Shown: positions 12,868-27,100, counted from the first letter of the stretch. The stretch: 64,000 nt of DNA from Septoria linicola (GCA_024114885.1 CP099421.1:186001-250000); one strand, 5' to 3'. The notes: generated by a model from the letters alone, not told the origin. A program made the numbers and translations.

Positions 12868-15800
12868 TCTATCTTAACTAAAGCGCCTAAGACGATAGTA
12901 AGAAGCCGTCGGTACGTAAGGTTACTATAGAGACGCTAAAAAAAGAGAAGGTGTTAGAGAAGGACTACGATCTCTAGATACTAAACTTAGTAGCGATATA
13001 TACCTCCTCGTATAAGTTATAAATACGACTTACCTAGAGAGCGTAGTCGAGGCGTAGGATAGGCTTAAGCTAGCCTAATTCCTCCTTAACGATACTACTA
13101 ATATTAACGTAGTATGAAGATCCTTTATCTTATAACATAGTATTATAGTTCGAACTAATACTACCTTACTCCTAGCTACCTCGTTTATTAGAGAATTAGG
13201 ATATTATTATAGTACGTACTATATACGCGTATAGCTCGTAGACTCTATAGGAGTAGAGCGTATAGTAGGCGTAATCTTTTATACCTATAACATACTAACC
13301 TCTAATATAATCTTAGGTTAGCTATAGAGGCGTACTTATTATATACGAGTCGATAGCGGCTTAGATAAATAGACTTATAGTAATACTTTTAAAAACGTTA
13401 AGGTTAGAGAAGCCTATAAGTTTTTTAAGGACTTGAAGTATATACTAAATATATATATAGTAGTAATAAGTAAGATAGGCGAAGGCGAAGAGCTTAACCC
13501 TCTTCTCTCTAAGTTCTAATAGTTCTCTAATATTCTAAACTCGATAGAGGAGATAAGGAGTAAGCTAGTAGATAGCGTAGAGTATACGATTAAGCTACGT
13601 CTAGGTACCGTTCTACTCTTTAGACTACTATATTACTAGTTAGGTAAGGAGCTAGAGGAACTAAAGAAGTACCTTACTATAGGCCTTAAGTACGATTAGA
13701 TCGAGCGTAGCGTTAGCGAGGTAGGTACGCCTATCCTATTTATACTAAAGAAAGATAGTAAACTAAGGCTATATATCGACTACTAAGGGTTAAACGAAAT
13801 TACTATTAAGAATAAGTATCTACTTCTCTTAATTAGCGAGACGCTAGATAGGCTTATAGGAGCTATATAGTTTATAACTCTAGACCTTATAGATATATAC
13901 TATCGGATTCGTATTAAGCCTAGCGACTACTAGAAGACTACGTTCTATACGCGCTATAGCTACTTCTAGTATAAGATAATACTATTTAGCCTAACTAACG
14001 CTCTAGCTACGTTCTAGGCGTATATTAACTACGCTCTAGTAGGTTTAGTCGATACGTGCTACGTAGTATACCTTAATAATATTCTTATCTATAGTAAGAG
14101 CTACGTAGACTACGTACGCGACGTATACGACGTGCTTACGCGCCTCTAGAAGTTTAGGCTCTATACTTAAAGAATAAAGTATAAATTCTAGTAGAAGGAA
14201 GTCGATTTCCTAGGCTTTATAGTAACTACTAGAGAGGTTACGATAGATCTACGTAGGATAGACGTAATCGTAGCGTAGCTAATACCTATAACGCTCGTAG
14301 AGGTTTAATCCTTCTTTAGGTTTACTAACTTCTACTAACGTTTTATTTTTAAATACTCTAGAGTAGTATCTCTCCTTATAGCGTTATCTAAGAGCGCCGT
14401 AGTAGGTAAGAAGCTAGGCCTACTTAAGTAGACCGTACGAGAGGAGTAGGCGTTTACTAAATTAAAAAAGCGTTTTTCTATAGTACTACTATTAAGGCAC
14501 TTTAACTCTATACTTAGATTACGAGTCGAGAGCGACGCCTCTAATTACGTAATTACTATAATCCTTAGCTAACTCTTCGAGTCTAAATAGTATCTTATTA
14601 TATTTATATCTAGGAAGATAATTACTATAGAGTATAATTATAAGGTATACGATAAGGAGCTTCTTATAGTAGTTAAGGCTTTTAAAGCGTAGAGGCTATA
14701 CCTCGAAGGCGCTCTATATACGATCGATATACTAGTTAACTATACTAACCTTTATAGGTTTATAGGCGTAAAGAAGTTAACTAGTAGGTAAGCCTATTAG
14801 GCTATATTTCTAGCCCTATTCGACTTCGTTATAACGTACTAGATAGGTAAGCGAAACCTAGCTAACGCGCTATCGAGGCGTAGCGATTACGCTAAGGAGG
14901 TAGTAGAGGTAACTAACCTTCTACCTACCCTATAGACTAAGTTATAGCTATAGGACGATTAGAGTACGAGAGACGTAGGTAGACCGCTTATAGCTCGTAT
15001 CTATACGACTTATAAAGAATAGTATTCTTCGATAGAGAGAAGTACTAACTCTAACCTATAGTAGTAGTTCTTAACGCCTATACGAGTAGTAGGTATAATC
15101 GCTAAGAATAAAGAGCTATATATAAATATCTTAGACTTGATCCTTAGATATACTCGCGTACTAGTATAAGCTAAGCTAAGTATAGGCGTAGTATACTCGT
15201 AAGCGATAAGTAATAGTAGCTAGTTCGAGTAATATACTATAAGAGAGAGAAACCTCTAGATAGACGATTTACTATATATACCTAAGGACTACGCCTTATA
15301 GACGTAGGTAATTCGTATATATTACGATAATACCCTTATAGGCTATTTTAGTAAGGATAAGACTATCTCGCTAGTATAGAGGAAGTACTAGTAGCTAGAG
15401 ATAACTAAGGACATCGTATAATATATAGAATCCTATAGGAGTTACTAGAAGATAAAGACGCGTCGCTATCGACTATATAGCGAGCTAACTACGCTACCTA
15501 TACTAGATCGTCTATTCTAAGAATTAACTTAGGATTTTATTATAGACCTTCTACTAAGTAAGCGAGGAGTATACGTATATAATACGATTCTAGTTATTAT
15601 CGACCGATATACGAAGATAGTTATCTTTATACTAACTATAAAGAGGTATACTAGTAGTAACCTTATAGGAGTCTTAATATTAGAAGTAATTAGGTATTAT
15701 AGTATATCTATAGGCATTATTAGCGATAGAGGGTCTATATTCACGAGTTAGTTCTAGTCTAACTTCTACTACGAGGCGTATATAAAGCGTAAGCTAAGTA

Positions 15801-16593
15801 TAGCGTTCTATCTATAAATAGATAGGTAAACTAAAAGAGCGAATTAGACGCTTAAGACTTACCTACGTATCTACTACGTAGAGTAATAAGATAACTAGGT
15901 AGACCTATTAGTATAAGCCGAGTTCGTATATAATAATAGTATATATACGATACTAAAGATATTACTATTTATAGCGCTATATAGTTTTAATCTAGAGCTA
16001 GTAATAAGTAGGTAAGAAGCTTAGAGCGCGCTTCCTAAAAGAGAGACACTAGCTACTAAGGAAGCTATAGAAAGATTAAAGAAGAACTATAAGACGCTAA
16101 GTAAACGCTAGCGAGAAGTAAGTAAGGCGTAGGCTAGGTACTTTAATAATAGGTATTAGGCTAAGGAATATAAGATTAGCGATATAGTCTTACTATCGAT
16201 AAAGAACCTATAGTTAAAGGTTTCTTTAAAGAAGTTAGTAGATAAGTTTACTAGGCCTTTTAAGATAATTAACGTAGTAGAGAAGTAGGCGTACTACTTA
16301 GCCCTACTACTAGACGCTCTTATCTATAACGTATTTTATATATCGCTTCTAGAACCTTAGAAGGGTAGCGAGACGTAGGTAGAGAGTATACTACTCGCGG
16401 ACTATTAGAGTAAATAGAAAGTTAAGAAGATCCTTAGAACTCGAGTAAGGAAGAGCGTACGCTAGTACTTAATACGCTAGTAGAGCTAGCTTAAAGAGTA
16501 CGACTAGTAGGAACCTAGAGAATATATTAGTAGCTATATAGTACTAGACGTATTCGAAGCGTAGCGCGTAAGCGAGCGTATAGTAAGATAGAA

Positions 16594-16658
16594 GCGCTAA
16601 GGCGCTAATACGCTAAGGTACTAATACGCTAAGGTACTAATACGCTAAGGTACTAATA
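16594..16658 (+). repeat. 16-bp minisatellite in the 3' region of Gypsy-1
   Basis: A diverged unit is followed by three head-to-tail copies of CGCTAAGGTACTAATA. The matching place in Gypsy-2 (about 35448-35463) has a single unit, so the array expanded or contracted between the copies. Confidence 0.8.
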
Positions 16659-16890
16659 TAGCGATACTAAGTACTAAGCGCTAAACCTATATATAGGAGT
16701 AAACTTCGAATTTAAGAAAGTAAGAAAATTACTAAGATATTTAAGATATATCGAAGCGTAAACTATATTATTTATATACGCCTACTAAGTAGGTCGTATA
16801 GTACTCGTAGGTAAGAAGTAAGAATCTAACTATAGCCTATATAGGCGCGAGCGGAGTATAAGAAGCGTAGGTAGGTAGCGAGCGAAACGC

Positions 16891-17794
16891 TTATTTATCG
16901 TTTATAGAGAGCGCGTCGTCGCTAGCGTTTCTACTACTAGTAACGCTCTCTATATCCTTATCTTTATCCTTCTCTACCTTCGCCTTCTCGTTAGATACTA
17001 CGTTCTCGAAGAGCTTACTCTCCTCCTAGTTACTACTCTTAGAGTAGGCTACCTCTATAGTAGTATCTAGGGTATTACTAGAGGCGCCTACTATATAGTT
17101 AGTCTACGAAGAGTATTAGTATTATACGAGGATCGTATAGGAAAAGTAGGTATATCTTGTACTATAGCTTAAATATAGCTACTATAAAGTTAGACTAGCG
17201 CTAGGTCTCTACTAGACTAGTAATAGATATCGTACTAGTCGCTAGTAGAGCGAGCGCGCTTACCTTACGTAGCGTATCCTAGCTACTAATAGCTTTACCT
17301 TTATTACTAGTAAAGACCCTCTTAGTAGTCTTAATAGAGATATAGAGGCTCTTTAGGTAGCGTTTTACCTACTCTTTACGTACGCTCTTAGAGAGGGTCT
17401 CTAGCTACTCGCGGTAATATAGTACGTAGCGCGCCTACTACTTAAGGTTTCTATTAGTAATACGCTTATAGGCGTAGTACTAGCGCTTATAGCGCTAGTA
17501 CTTAACCTTCTAGCTAGGCTTTATTACTCTATTATACGTAGGCTCGTCGTCTATATATAGTCTATTAGTAGGTAAAGCGTAGTTAAGGAGTATTCGAAGA
17601 GCTATACTATCGTAGATATACTTAATATAGTAGAGGTAGATATCTATATCTCCTCGTCCTTCGATATTATCGATAGTATAGAGTAGGTAGTTTAGGACTA
17701 CGACTCTAGTATGTTTTAGGAGTATAGTACTTACGTTAGTAGTATAGTAATCGTACGTAGATACTAGCTTTACTAAGGATATAGAAAATATTAT
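16891..17794 (-). pseudogene. Antisense reading frame in the 3' region of Gypsy-1
   Basis: On the strand opposite to pol, a frame of about 300 codons can be followed from near the LTR to a TAA at 16891-16893, broken mainly by TAG/TAA that could derive from TGG or CAG/CAA. The N-terminal part reads DYYTTNVS, then an Arg/Lys/Tyr-rich stretch (IDDEPTYNRVIKPS and onward). The C-terminal part lies in another frame, is rich in Lys, Asp and Glu (VEKDKDKD) and ends SINDK. The frame change suggests an intron or a frameshift near 17060-17250. The same organisation occurs in Gypsy-2. I do not recognise the family. Antisense or extra ORFs near the 3' LTR are known in some LTR retrotransposons; whether this one was ever expressed is unknown. 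Confidence 0.45.
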
Positions 17795-17876
17795 ATACGT
17801 ATAAGAGCTAGGTAAGGTCGAAGGCTAAGACCCGCCTTAGGCTCGTAGGCTTAGCGTATAGTATAATTATAGTACG

Positions 17877-18153
17877 TATTAAGAATATATCCTAGATAGT
17901 TAGTCTAGATATAGACATTTAAGCATAGTTCTAGATACCTAAGGTATCTACCTAAGGCTTAGTAAGAGGTACATCTTGCTACTCTTTCTTCTCTTCTTAG
18001 ATAACTAACTTAATTAACTTTATATTTAGTTCCTAGTATATTACTACTATACTATATATATAAGTTAGTTTAAGATTAATCCTCTATTCTTCTTTACTAC
18101 GCTATACCCTCCTTAATATTATATAGTATATAACACGCTCTCTACTTTTAATA
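17877..18153 (+). repeat. 5' LTR of Copia copy D (277 bp)
   Basis: It starts TATTAAGAATATATCC, ends TTTTAATA, and is preceded by the GTACG duplication. Confidence 0.88.
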
Positions 18154-21100
18154 GGTTATAAGCCTAGGTTTATATACTAAATAGGAGTAACCTATATTAG
18201 TATAGGTTACTTATATCCCTTATAGTTTATAGAAAACATTTAGGGCCTAGAAGTTTCCCTAACTATATTACTAATAAAGCTAGTTTACACCTAGTAGTAT
18301 ATAAGTTAGTAAAGATCTCTATAAGACAGTAGTATATTTCTACTTTATTAATACCTGCCTAGTTCTCTACTATTGCACCTAGTATTACTAGAGTTAGAAG
18401 AGGCTACTTAGCCTTCCTACTACCTAGTAATAGAAACTCTACTAAGAGAGAAAGATCTAAGTCTTAGTAATTTCCTGAATACGAGGAATCTCTATCTTTT
18501 AGAGCTAGTCTCCCTACTATAAGAAATTACTCTTCTCTAGAATCCTTAGCTAGTCTAAAGTATTCTACTAATTATTTATTCTATTTATCTATTTCTATAA
18601 TAGACTAAGAAGATAAGAAGAGCTAAAGGATTCTAATCCTAGATAGAACTAACTAGAAGAAATAGTTTAAGCTATAGATAGATAAGCTAGAAGGAAAGGA
18701 CTAGTTCTAGGCAATTAGCTAACTAATTGTTAGAGGGAACCTATATATAGTTTAGTAGGACACTAGTCTCTAGATATATATTACTTAGAATTAATACTTC
18801 TTAAAAGATAATATAGTATATAGGTTTAGTATTAGATATAGTATTAGTAAAGATAATAAGATAGAGCTAGAGATATAGTATATTACTATACTAGTAGCTA
18901 AGATATAGGTAATTCTCTAGAACAAGTATAATAGAGTCCTAAAGTCCTATACTATAGGTCTGATTAAGTAGTTTATTATATTTAGGATATTATCTAATAA
19001 GACAATTAGGGAAGTATAGAGATACCTTAGAGGCCTAGGTAAGAGAATTACTAAGATTAATCCTTAGGAAGCTTACTACTAGAGCTAAGAGAAAAGGCTA
19101 AAATATCTTTTATAGTCCCTACCTATATTATACTAAGTAGCTAAGGATACTATTATAACCTAACTATCCTTAGATATAGATACTGTTCTCCTTCTACTTA
19201 AGTCCTAGGAAGTAAGAGATAATCTAGACAAGATAGATATAGGTTTAGCTATATTCTATTCTAGGTAGCCCTACTAAGGAAAGTCTCTACTAATATACTA
19301 GCTCTATAAGAAAGGGAAGTACTAGTTAAAAGATTATCCTAACCTCCCTACTACTAAGAAACTGTTCTAGTAAAGAAATAGTACTAAGAACTAGAAGGAC
19401 CCTTAGGGATTATTCTTTAAAGAGAGGGTTAGAAGATCCTTTTTACTAAAGAATACTAGATATATTAAGAAAGCTATCTATAAGTTATTATTATATAATA
19501 AGCTAAAGAAGGTTATCTAGAGAATAGGTAAGTAGCTTTAGAGGATAGAAAAGTCTAGAAAGCTTCTAAAGAAAGGATTTTTAGCCTAGGAGTCTAGTTC
19601 TAGTTCTAATTCTAGAACTTACTCTAGTTCTAGAAGTAATAATAATTCCCTATTAGAAGATAATAACTAAGATAAGTTAGCCTATTCTATAATTAAGGCT
19701 AAAGGCAAGTTATTACCCTAAGAATAGCTCTTAGATTCCTATACCTTATCCTATATAACTAACTAACTATCCTTCTTTAGATTAGTAAAGCTACTAAGGA
19801 AGAAAGTATAGATTAAGATAGGAGGAGGATACCTCTATATAATCTACTCTAGACTAGTATAGATAAAGAGAATCTTAGGAGGAGAAGTTCTATTTAATAA
19901 GGTACTATTTGTTCCTAATCTTAGAGTAAATCTTATATTATAGGATTAGTTTAGTAAGCAATTTAGAGTCTAGAAGCCTAATTTCACTCTTACCTCCCTA
20001 GATAGCTAAATAGTTATAAAGACTAAGCTAGTTAGAGGTGTTCTATTTATTAGTAAGATATTACCTCTTCTATAGGAAAAGTTATATTACTTACTATATA
20101 ATCCTATAGAGGTTAATAATACCTATACTACCTTATTAGAGAAGGATCTAAAATAGTAGGAGCTATAGTATAGAAGATTTATATACTTTAGAAGAGGGTT
20201 ACTCTTAAACTTTTATAAAGTTACTAACCTAAAGGAAAGAATTCTAATTCCTAACTAGGAAAAGTATAAGTATAGGATCTATATAATAGGTAAGATAAAG
20301 AAACACCTAGGTAAGTCTATTAAAAGAAGACCTAAAAGATTAGCTCTTATATTAGTAGATATCTATAGACTATTACTATTATTAGTAAAAGGTTTTATAT
20401 AGTAGCTTAAGATTATTAATAACTTCTTAAGAAAGAAATAGGCATTTCTACTTAAGGCTATATTAGATATACTAACTACTCTTTAGAACTAGAAGATTAA
20501 GGTAGAAAGGTAGTTAGTAGCACTTATTAAGTCTATAAGGGCTAATAATACTAGAGAGATTACTACTTTAATTAAATAGTAGGAGAAGGACTTTAGAATT
20601 ACTCTTAAGCTAACTAAGGCCTATAATTTACTTTAGAATAGAGTAGTTAAGAGGTCTATCTAAATATTAGAGGCCTCTATTAGAGTAATACTTAAAGAAA
20701 GTAAGATACCTATTAAGTTTTAGCTAGAAGCTCTTAAAATATAAGTATATATAAGGAATAAGCTCCTAAATAGACCTAATATTAAAAGATTCAAGCTCTT
20801 ACCTAATAAAGCTTTTAATAGGATTAAACTAATAGTCTTCTACCTTAAAGTATAAGGATATAGAGCTATAGTATATATAGATATAAGAGTATAGCCTTAG
20901 TAGGTAAGGAGTAATAAACTAATAAATAGAGGAAAGGATACTATATTTATTAGATACTATAATAATATAGTAAAGGTATAGAAGTTCTAGGAGCTAGATA
21001 TAAAGGCTATTAAGTAGTATACTAATATAATCTTCTTTAAAGATAAGCTAGGTAGAGAATTAGACTTAAATATTAAGATTAAGAATCTCTCTAGTTTAGC

Positions 21101-23896
21101 TCTAGAAAGAAGACCTATTAGAAGGCTAAGAACTATTAGCTAACCTACTCTATAAGCTAGTAGGAGTACCCTAGGTGCTCCTAGTCTAGGCTAGTAGAAG
21201 CCTCCTCTTTCTTAGCTATTAGTATAGGTTTAGGAAGGAAAGAAACTTTTTATATAACTTCTATCTCTACTAGAAGATATAGGAGAGTATAGAAAATTCC
21301 TAGACTAAAAGAAAGTTAAGAAAGAATCTAAGAATTCTATCTAAGAAACTATAGAGGTAGATTAGGAGTAGATAGCTCTAAGGCAAACTCTTAGAAAGAG
21401 GAAAGTATCCTAAGAACTTAATAGATTTAACTAGAAGCTAAAGCTAATTAGGCTTAAGCTAGATTAGAATAGTTAGCTAGATAAAGAAATGCTCCTAGAG
21501 TATTAGGCTTTCTTCTTAGCTATAAGCTCTATTAACCTAGGTATCCTATAGGACCTAGAATTCTTAGAGGAAGTTAAAGAGATTATATTCTTAGCTACTA
21601 AAGAAGTAGGAATATATAAATAGAAGGTTCTAATCCTAAGGAACTATAAGGAAGTAGTAAGTAATCCTAAGTAGGGTTATCTTTAGTAAGAAACTATTTA
21701 GAAGGAGCTAGATATATTTATAAGTAATAATACCTAGACTATAGTAGTCCTACTAAAAGGAGCTAACTTAGTTACCTTAAGATAGGTCTTTAATATTAAG
21801 AGGAAGCTTAGTAGAGCTATTAAAAAGATTAAGGTAAGACTAGTTATAAGAGGGTTCTCTTAAAAGTATAGAGTAGACTATATAGAAACTTTTACCTCTA
21901 TAGTTAGGTAGGATACTCTAAGAGGATTTATAGCTATAGTCTATAAGAAGGACCTAGTTCTATACTAAGTAGATGTAAATAATACATTTATAGAGAGTAC
22001 CCTATATAAGGACATCTATATAATCCTACTACTAGGTGTTAACCTACTAACTAGTATAGTCTTATAAGTTCTAAGGAGTCTCTATAGACTAAAGTAAGCT
22101 ATAAGAGACTAGAATTAGCTATATATATTAAAACTAAAAGGAATAGGATTTAGATAATTAGAAGTAGACCTATATCTTCTAATCTATAAGAAAAGGAAAG
22201 ACCTAATAATCCTAATCTATATTAATAATATACCTATTACTATAGAGAGACTAGAAGATATCCTCTAGTTTAAAGACTAACTTAGTAAGGTCTTTAAGAT
22301 TAAAGATCTTAGAGAGCTAGATAAGATTCTTAGAATAAGACTAATAAGAAACAGATAGTAAGGCTAGCTAAAACTTAACTAGAAATATTATATCTAAAAG
22401 AACCTAGCTAAGATAGGAATAGGCTAAGAAACTATATTACTAACTCTTTTACTAATAGATAGCTATAAAAGTCTAAAGCCTACTAGACTAAATAATAAAA
22501 GGTATAATAAATAGAAGTACTAATCTATTATTAGAACATAGATATAGCTTATAACTATTATAAGACTAGACATTTCATTTGCTTTTAGAAGATTAAGCTC
22601 CTATATTAGTAATCTAATAGTAGGATATATAAAGGCTCTAAAGAAGCTAACTAGATACCTAAGATTAAACCTAGACCTTAGTCTAAGATACTTAAGGAAT
22701 AGTTAAGGCTATCTTACTAGATATATAGACTCTAACTATATAATAGATAAGACTAATAGAGTCTTAATCCTTAGATATATCTTCTTCCTTTATAGTATAC
22801 TAATCTCCTAGATAAGTAAGAAGTAGAAATCTATAGCTATATCTATAATAGAAGCTAAATATATAGCTATAGGAGTATATATAAAATAGTTATAGTTCCT
22901 TAGTACTCTTTTAAGAGAGCTTAGATACCTAGAGTTAGTAGGAGAATGTTCTTACTAACTAAGGATCCTTAGTAACTAGGAAACTATTACTAGAATTAGG
23001 CTAATTTAGCTAAAAGGTAATAACTAAGCTACTCTTACTCTAGTTAAGGACTTATATGTTTATAATAAGTCTAAATTTATTAATATCTTATATAATACTA
23101 TAAGAAAGCTCTAGTAGAACAGACTTATCTCTATAGAATATATAAATATAAAAGAGATAGTAGTAGATAGTCTTACTAAGCTAAAGAATAGACTATAGTT
23201 TTAGGAGTTTATAAGGTAGCTCTACCTTATATAAGAGATATATAAAAGATAACTCTAAGCCTTAGAGTTAAACTAAGAGGAGTTTAAAAGAAAGATTTTA
23301 GTTACTTAACTCCTCCTTAGTTAGACTTTATAAAGTCCTAAATACTCTTACTAATATTAGACCTATTACTAACTATAATATTACTATATAGTACCTAGCT
23401 AAACTAGACACCTCCTAAGGCTAAGTACTAGTTAATATTAAAGACCTCCTCTATAGTAGCTATTATCTCCTCTACTAGTATATAGTTACTCTACTCCCTA
23501 GCTTAATATAAGATCCCTATAGCTAAGAATAGTATATCCTAAAGGCTATTAGGGAACTAAGAAGCTATATAAAATGTAACTAAGTAGGAGACTAGGCTAT
23601 AAGGAATCTAGAGAGCTATTAGAATTAGCTATAAGAAAGGATAGGAGTAACTTACTAGATAGTCTATATTCTAAACAATCTACTCCTATATAAGAGAGGA
23701 GGAAGATCTTATAGAAGGTATTTCTTTTATCTTTTTATAGGAGATAGTAGTATAGAAAGTTTGTTAGATTAATAGTTAGTACTGTCTAATTATTAGTCTA
23801 AAAAGTAAGTACTTAATAACTAATTAAGATTAGGGCTAGTACTTAAGTATTATAGATAATCTATAGAAAGATCTAACTATATAGTATAAGTAGAAG

Positions 23897-24173
23897 TATC
23901 AAGAATATATCCTAGATAGTTAGTCTAGATATAGACATTTAAGTATAGTTCTAGATACCTAAGGCATCTACCTAAGGCTTAGTAAGAGATATATCTTGCT
24001 ACTCTTTCTTCTCTTCTTAGATAACTAACTTAATTAACTTTGTATTTAGTTCCTAGTATATTACTACTATACTATATATATAAGTCAGTTTAAGATTAAT
24101 CTCCTATTCTTCTTTACTACGCTATACTCTCCTTAACATTATATAGTATATAACACGCTCTCTACTTTTAATA
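23897..24173 (+). repeat. 3' LTR of Copia copy D (277 bp)
   Basis: It starts TATCAAGAATATATCC, ends TTTTAATA, and is followed by the GTACG duplication. Confidence 0.88.
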
Positions 24174-27100
24174 GTACGCGTATATATCTAAAAGAAAGTA
24201 AGAATTAGTCTTACGATATCCTAATAGTCTTATTAGAAGAGCGCTCTATATATTACTATATACCTCTTTTATAATTCTAATTCTTCTCTTTCTAAGAGTA
24301 GTAATCTATAGAGGCCTATAGCTCCTCGACGTAATATAGGTATAGCGCCGCTAGAGCTCGTAATAGGCGAAGTAGATAATTAAGGTAATCTTATAGATAC
24401 TAACGAGGTTTAGAAGTAGGAGTCTACTAGTATAACCGAAGATAGTATATAGGTAGAGCGTATATAGCTCGAAGCTAAGAACTAGGAACTACGTCGTCGC
24501 TTAGAGATACGCGCTCTATAACGAGAGAATAATCGGCTCCTTATAGAGTTAGAATCTCTATCCTTAGGTACTCCTAGTACTCTTAATATTAGCGATCTTA
24601 AAGACGACGCTACTACTAGTATTATAGGTAGTATACTTTATAATAGCGCGTCGTATATACGATATAAAGGTCTTAAAGTTAGAGAACCTCGTATCTTCTA
24701 GAGCGAGATAGTCCGAGAGACGAGAGAGTTTATTTATAGTCTTAAAGTAATCTTCCTTAATAGTCTATAAGAGTTTATTATAGAGGATTCGAAGGTCCTA
24801 TATAGTATTATATAGCTCGTAGGCGAGGCGTAAGAGACCTAGTATAACGAATACTCTAAGGTAATACCTCTAGACTATACTTAGACTAAATTTAAGCGCT
24901 TTATCTACGACGTTATTAGAGATTAGGCGAATCGTACGATCCTCGTAATAGTCGAGTACGAGAAGGTTTAATAGAGTAAGAGCTAAGAGGTACGCTAGTT
25001 CGCTATAGAGCTAGGCTACTTAGAGTCTTAACTAGGCGACTATACTAAAGCGTAGCTAGTACGCTAGCTTCTTATAAAGTTAAAGCTAGCGCTTCGATAA
25101 GAGATTATTAAGAATTATACCGTGCCTAGTAAGCGCGCTAATTTAGTCGCGTTAGTAAGGCGCCTAGAGTAAGCTAATAAGGTAATTCCTATATAGTATA
25201 ACTAGGGTAGGAGCTAGAGTAATAGAGACTACGAGCGCGATACGTACTCGAAGCGTAAGCGTATAGAGAGCGACGCTCCTACGTATAGGCGCGATAATAG
25301 TCTAGAAGGGAATAGTATATATCGCTCTAGTAATAAAGGTTCTACTCGCTCTATTATAGGCTATAAGTATTTAGAATACTATAGCTATAAGTAGAAGAGG
25401 TATATTAGTACTAATTCTATCTATCTTAACTAAAGCGCCTAAGACGATAGTAAGAAGCCGTCGGTACGTAAGGTTACTATAGAGACGCTAAAAAAAGAGA
25501 AGGTGTTAGAGAAGGACTACGATCTCTAGATACTAAACTTAGTAGCAATATATACCTCCTCGTATAAGTTATAAATACGACTTACCTAGAGAGCGTAGTC
25601 GAGGCGTAGGATAGGCTTAAGCTAGCCTAATTCCTCCTTAACGATACTACTAATATTAACGTAGTATTAAGATCCTTTATCTTATAACATAGTATTATAG
25701 TTCGAACTAATACTACCTTACTTCTAGCTACCTCGTTTATTAGAGAATTAGGATATTATTATAGTACGTACTATATACGCGTATAGCTCGTAGACTCTAT
25801 AGGAGTAGAGCGTATAGTAGGCGTAATCTTTTATACCTATAATATACTAACCTCTAATATAATCTTAGGTTAGCTATAGAGGCGTACTTATTATATACGA
25901 GTCGATAGCGGCTTAGATAAATAGACTTATAGTAATACTTTTAAAAACGTTAAGGTTAGAGAAGCCTATAAGTTTTTTAAGGACTTGAAGTATATACTAA
26001 ATATATATATAGTAGTAATAAGTAAGATAGGCGAAGGCGAAGAGCTTAACCCTCTTCTCTCTAAGTTCTAATAGTTCTCTAATATTCTAAACTCGATAGA
26101 GGAGATAAGGAGTAAGCTAGTAGATAGCGTAGAGTATACGATTAAGCTACGTCTAGGTACCGTTCTACTCTTTAGACTACTATATTACTAGTTAGGTAAG
26201 GAGCTAGAGGAACTAAAGAAGTACCTTACTATAGGCCTTAAGTACGATTAGATCGAGCGTAGCGTTAGCGAGGTAGGTACGCCTATCCTATTTATACTAA
26301 AGAAAGATAGTAAACTAAGGCTATATATCGACTACTAAGGGTTAAACGAAATTACTATTAAGAATAAGTATCTACTTCTCTTAATTAGCGAGACGCTAGA
26401 TAGGCTTATAGGAGCTATATAGTTTATAACTCTAGACCTTATAGATATATACTATCGGATTCGTATTAAGCCTAGCGACTACTAGAAGACTACGTTCTAT
26501 ACGCGCTATAGCTACTTCTAGTATAAGATAATACTATTTAGCCTAACTAACGCTCTAGCTACGTTCTAGGCGTATATTAACTACGCTCTAGTAGGTTTAG
26601 TCGATACGTGCTACGTAGTATACCTTAATAATATTCTTATCTATAGTAAGAGCTACGTAGACTACGTACGCGACGTATACGACGTACTTACGCGCCTCTA
26701 GAAGTTTAGGCTCTATACTTAAAGAATAAAGTATAAATTCTAGTAGAAGGAAGTCGATTTCCTAGGCTTTATAGTAACTACTAGAGAGGTTACGATAGAT
26801 CTACGTAGGATAGACGTAATCGTAGCGTAGCTAATACCTATAACGCTCGTAGAGGTTTAATCCTTCTTTAGGTTTACTAACTTCTACTAGCGTTTTATTT
26901 TTAAATACTCTAGAGTAGTATCTCTCCTTATAGCGTTATCTAAGAGCGCCGTAGTAGGTAAGAAGCTAGGCCTACTTAAGTAGACTATACGAGAGGAGTA
27001 GGCGTTTACTAAATTAAAAAAGCGTTTCTCTATAGTACTACTATTAAGGTACTTTAACTCTATACTTAGATTACAGGTCGAGAGCGACGCCTCTAATTAC

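Larger units (their letters stand above)
12868..17876 (+). mobile_element. Ty3/Gypsy chromodomain retrotransposon Gypsy-1, pol to 3' LTR
   Basis: This decayed Gypsy element keeps many CpG dinucleotides, unlike the Copia copies. Read on plus, ignoring TAG/TAA stops, it shows a protease region (about 13130-13300), reverse transcriptase (about 13740-14140, with YLDDILIYS reading as YLNNILIYS), RNase H (about 14510-14720), integrase (about 15480-16000) and a C-terminal chromodomain-like block (about 16400-16560) ending in an EYDxWEP-type motif. The order RT-RH-IN defines Gypsy. The 5' part (gag and LTR) is not visible because Copia copies interrupt it at 12868. The 3' end is a partly deleted LTR (from about 17791) that Copia D splits; the other side resumes at 24174. 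Confidence 0.85.
17877..24173 (+). mobile_element. Complete Ty1/Copia retrotransposon copy D (6.3 kb), RIP-mutated
   Basis: This full-length copy is flanked by GTACG (17872-17876 and 24174-24178) and inserted into the LTR between Gypsy-1 and Gypsy-2. LTRs are at 17877-18153 and 23897-24173. Gag-like sequence lies at about 18250-19400 with a decayed zinc knuckle near 19310, integrase at about 20330-21100, reverse transcriptase at about 21730-22390 (catalytic DD read as NN) and RNase H at about 22560-22930. It is closely similar to copy C along its length, with stops in every frame. The primer-binding site after the 5' LTR reads GGTTATAAGCCT. Confidence 0.92.

Noticed and set aside
16594..16658. 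CRISPR-like array
   Set aside because: The repeats are contiguous with no spacers, and the organism is a fungus. It is a minisatellite inside a retrotransposon.
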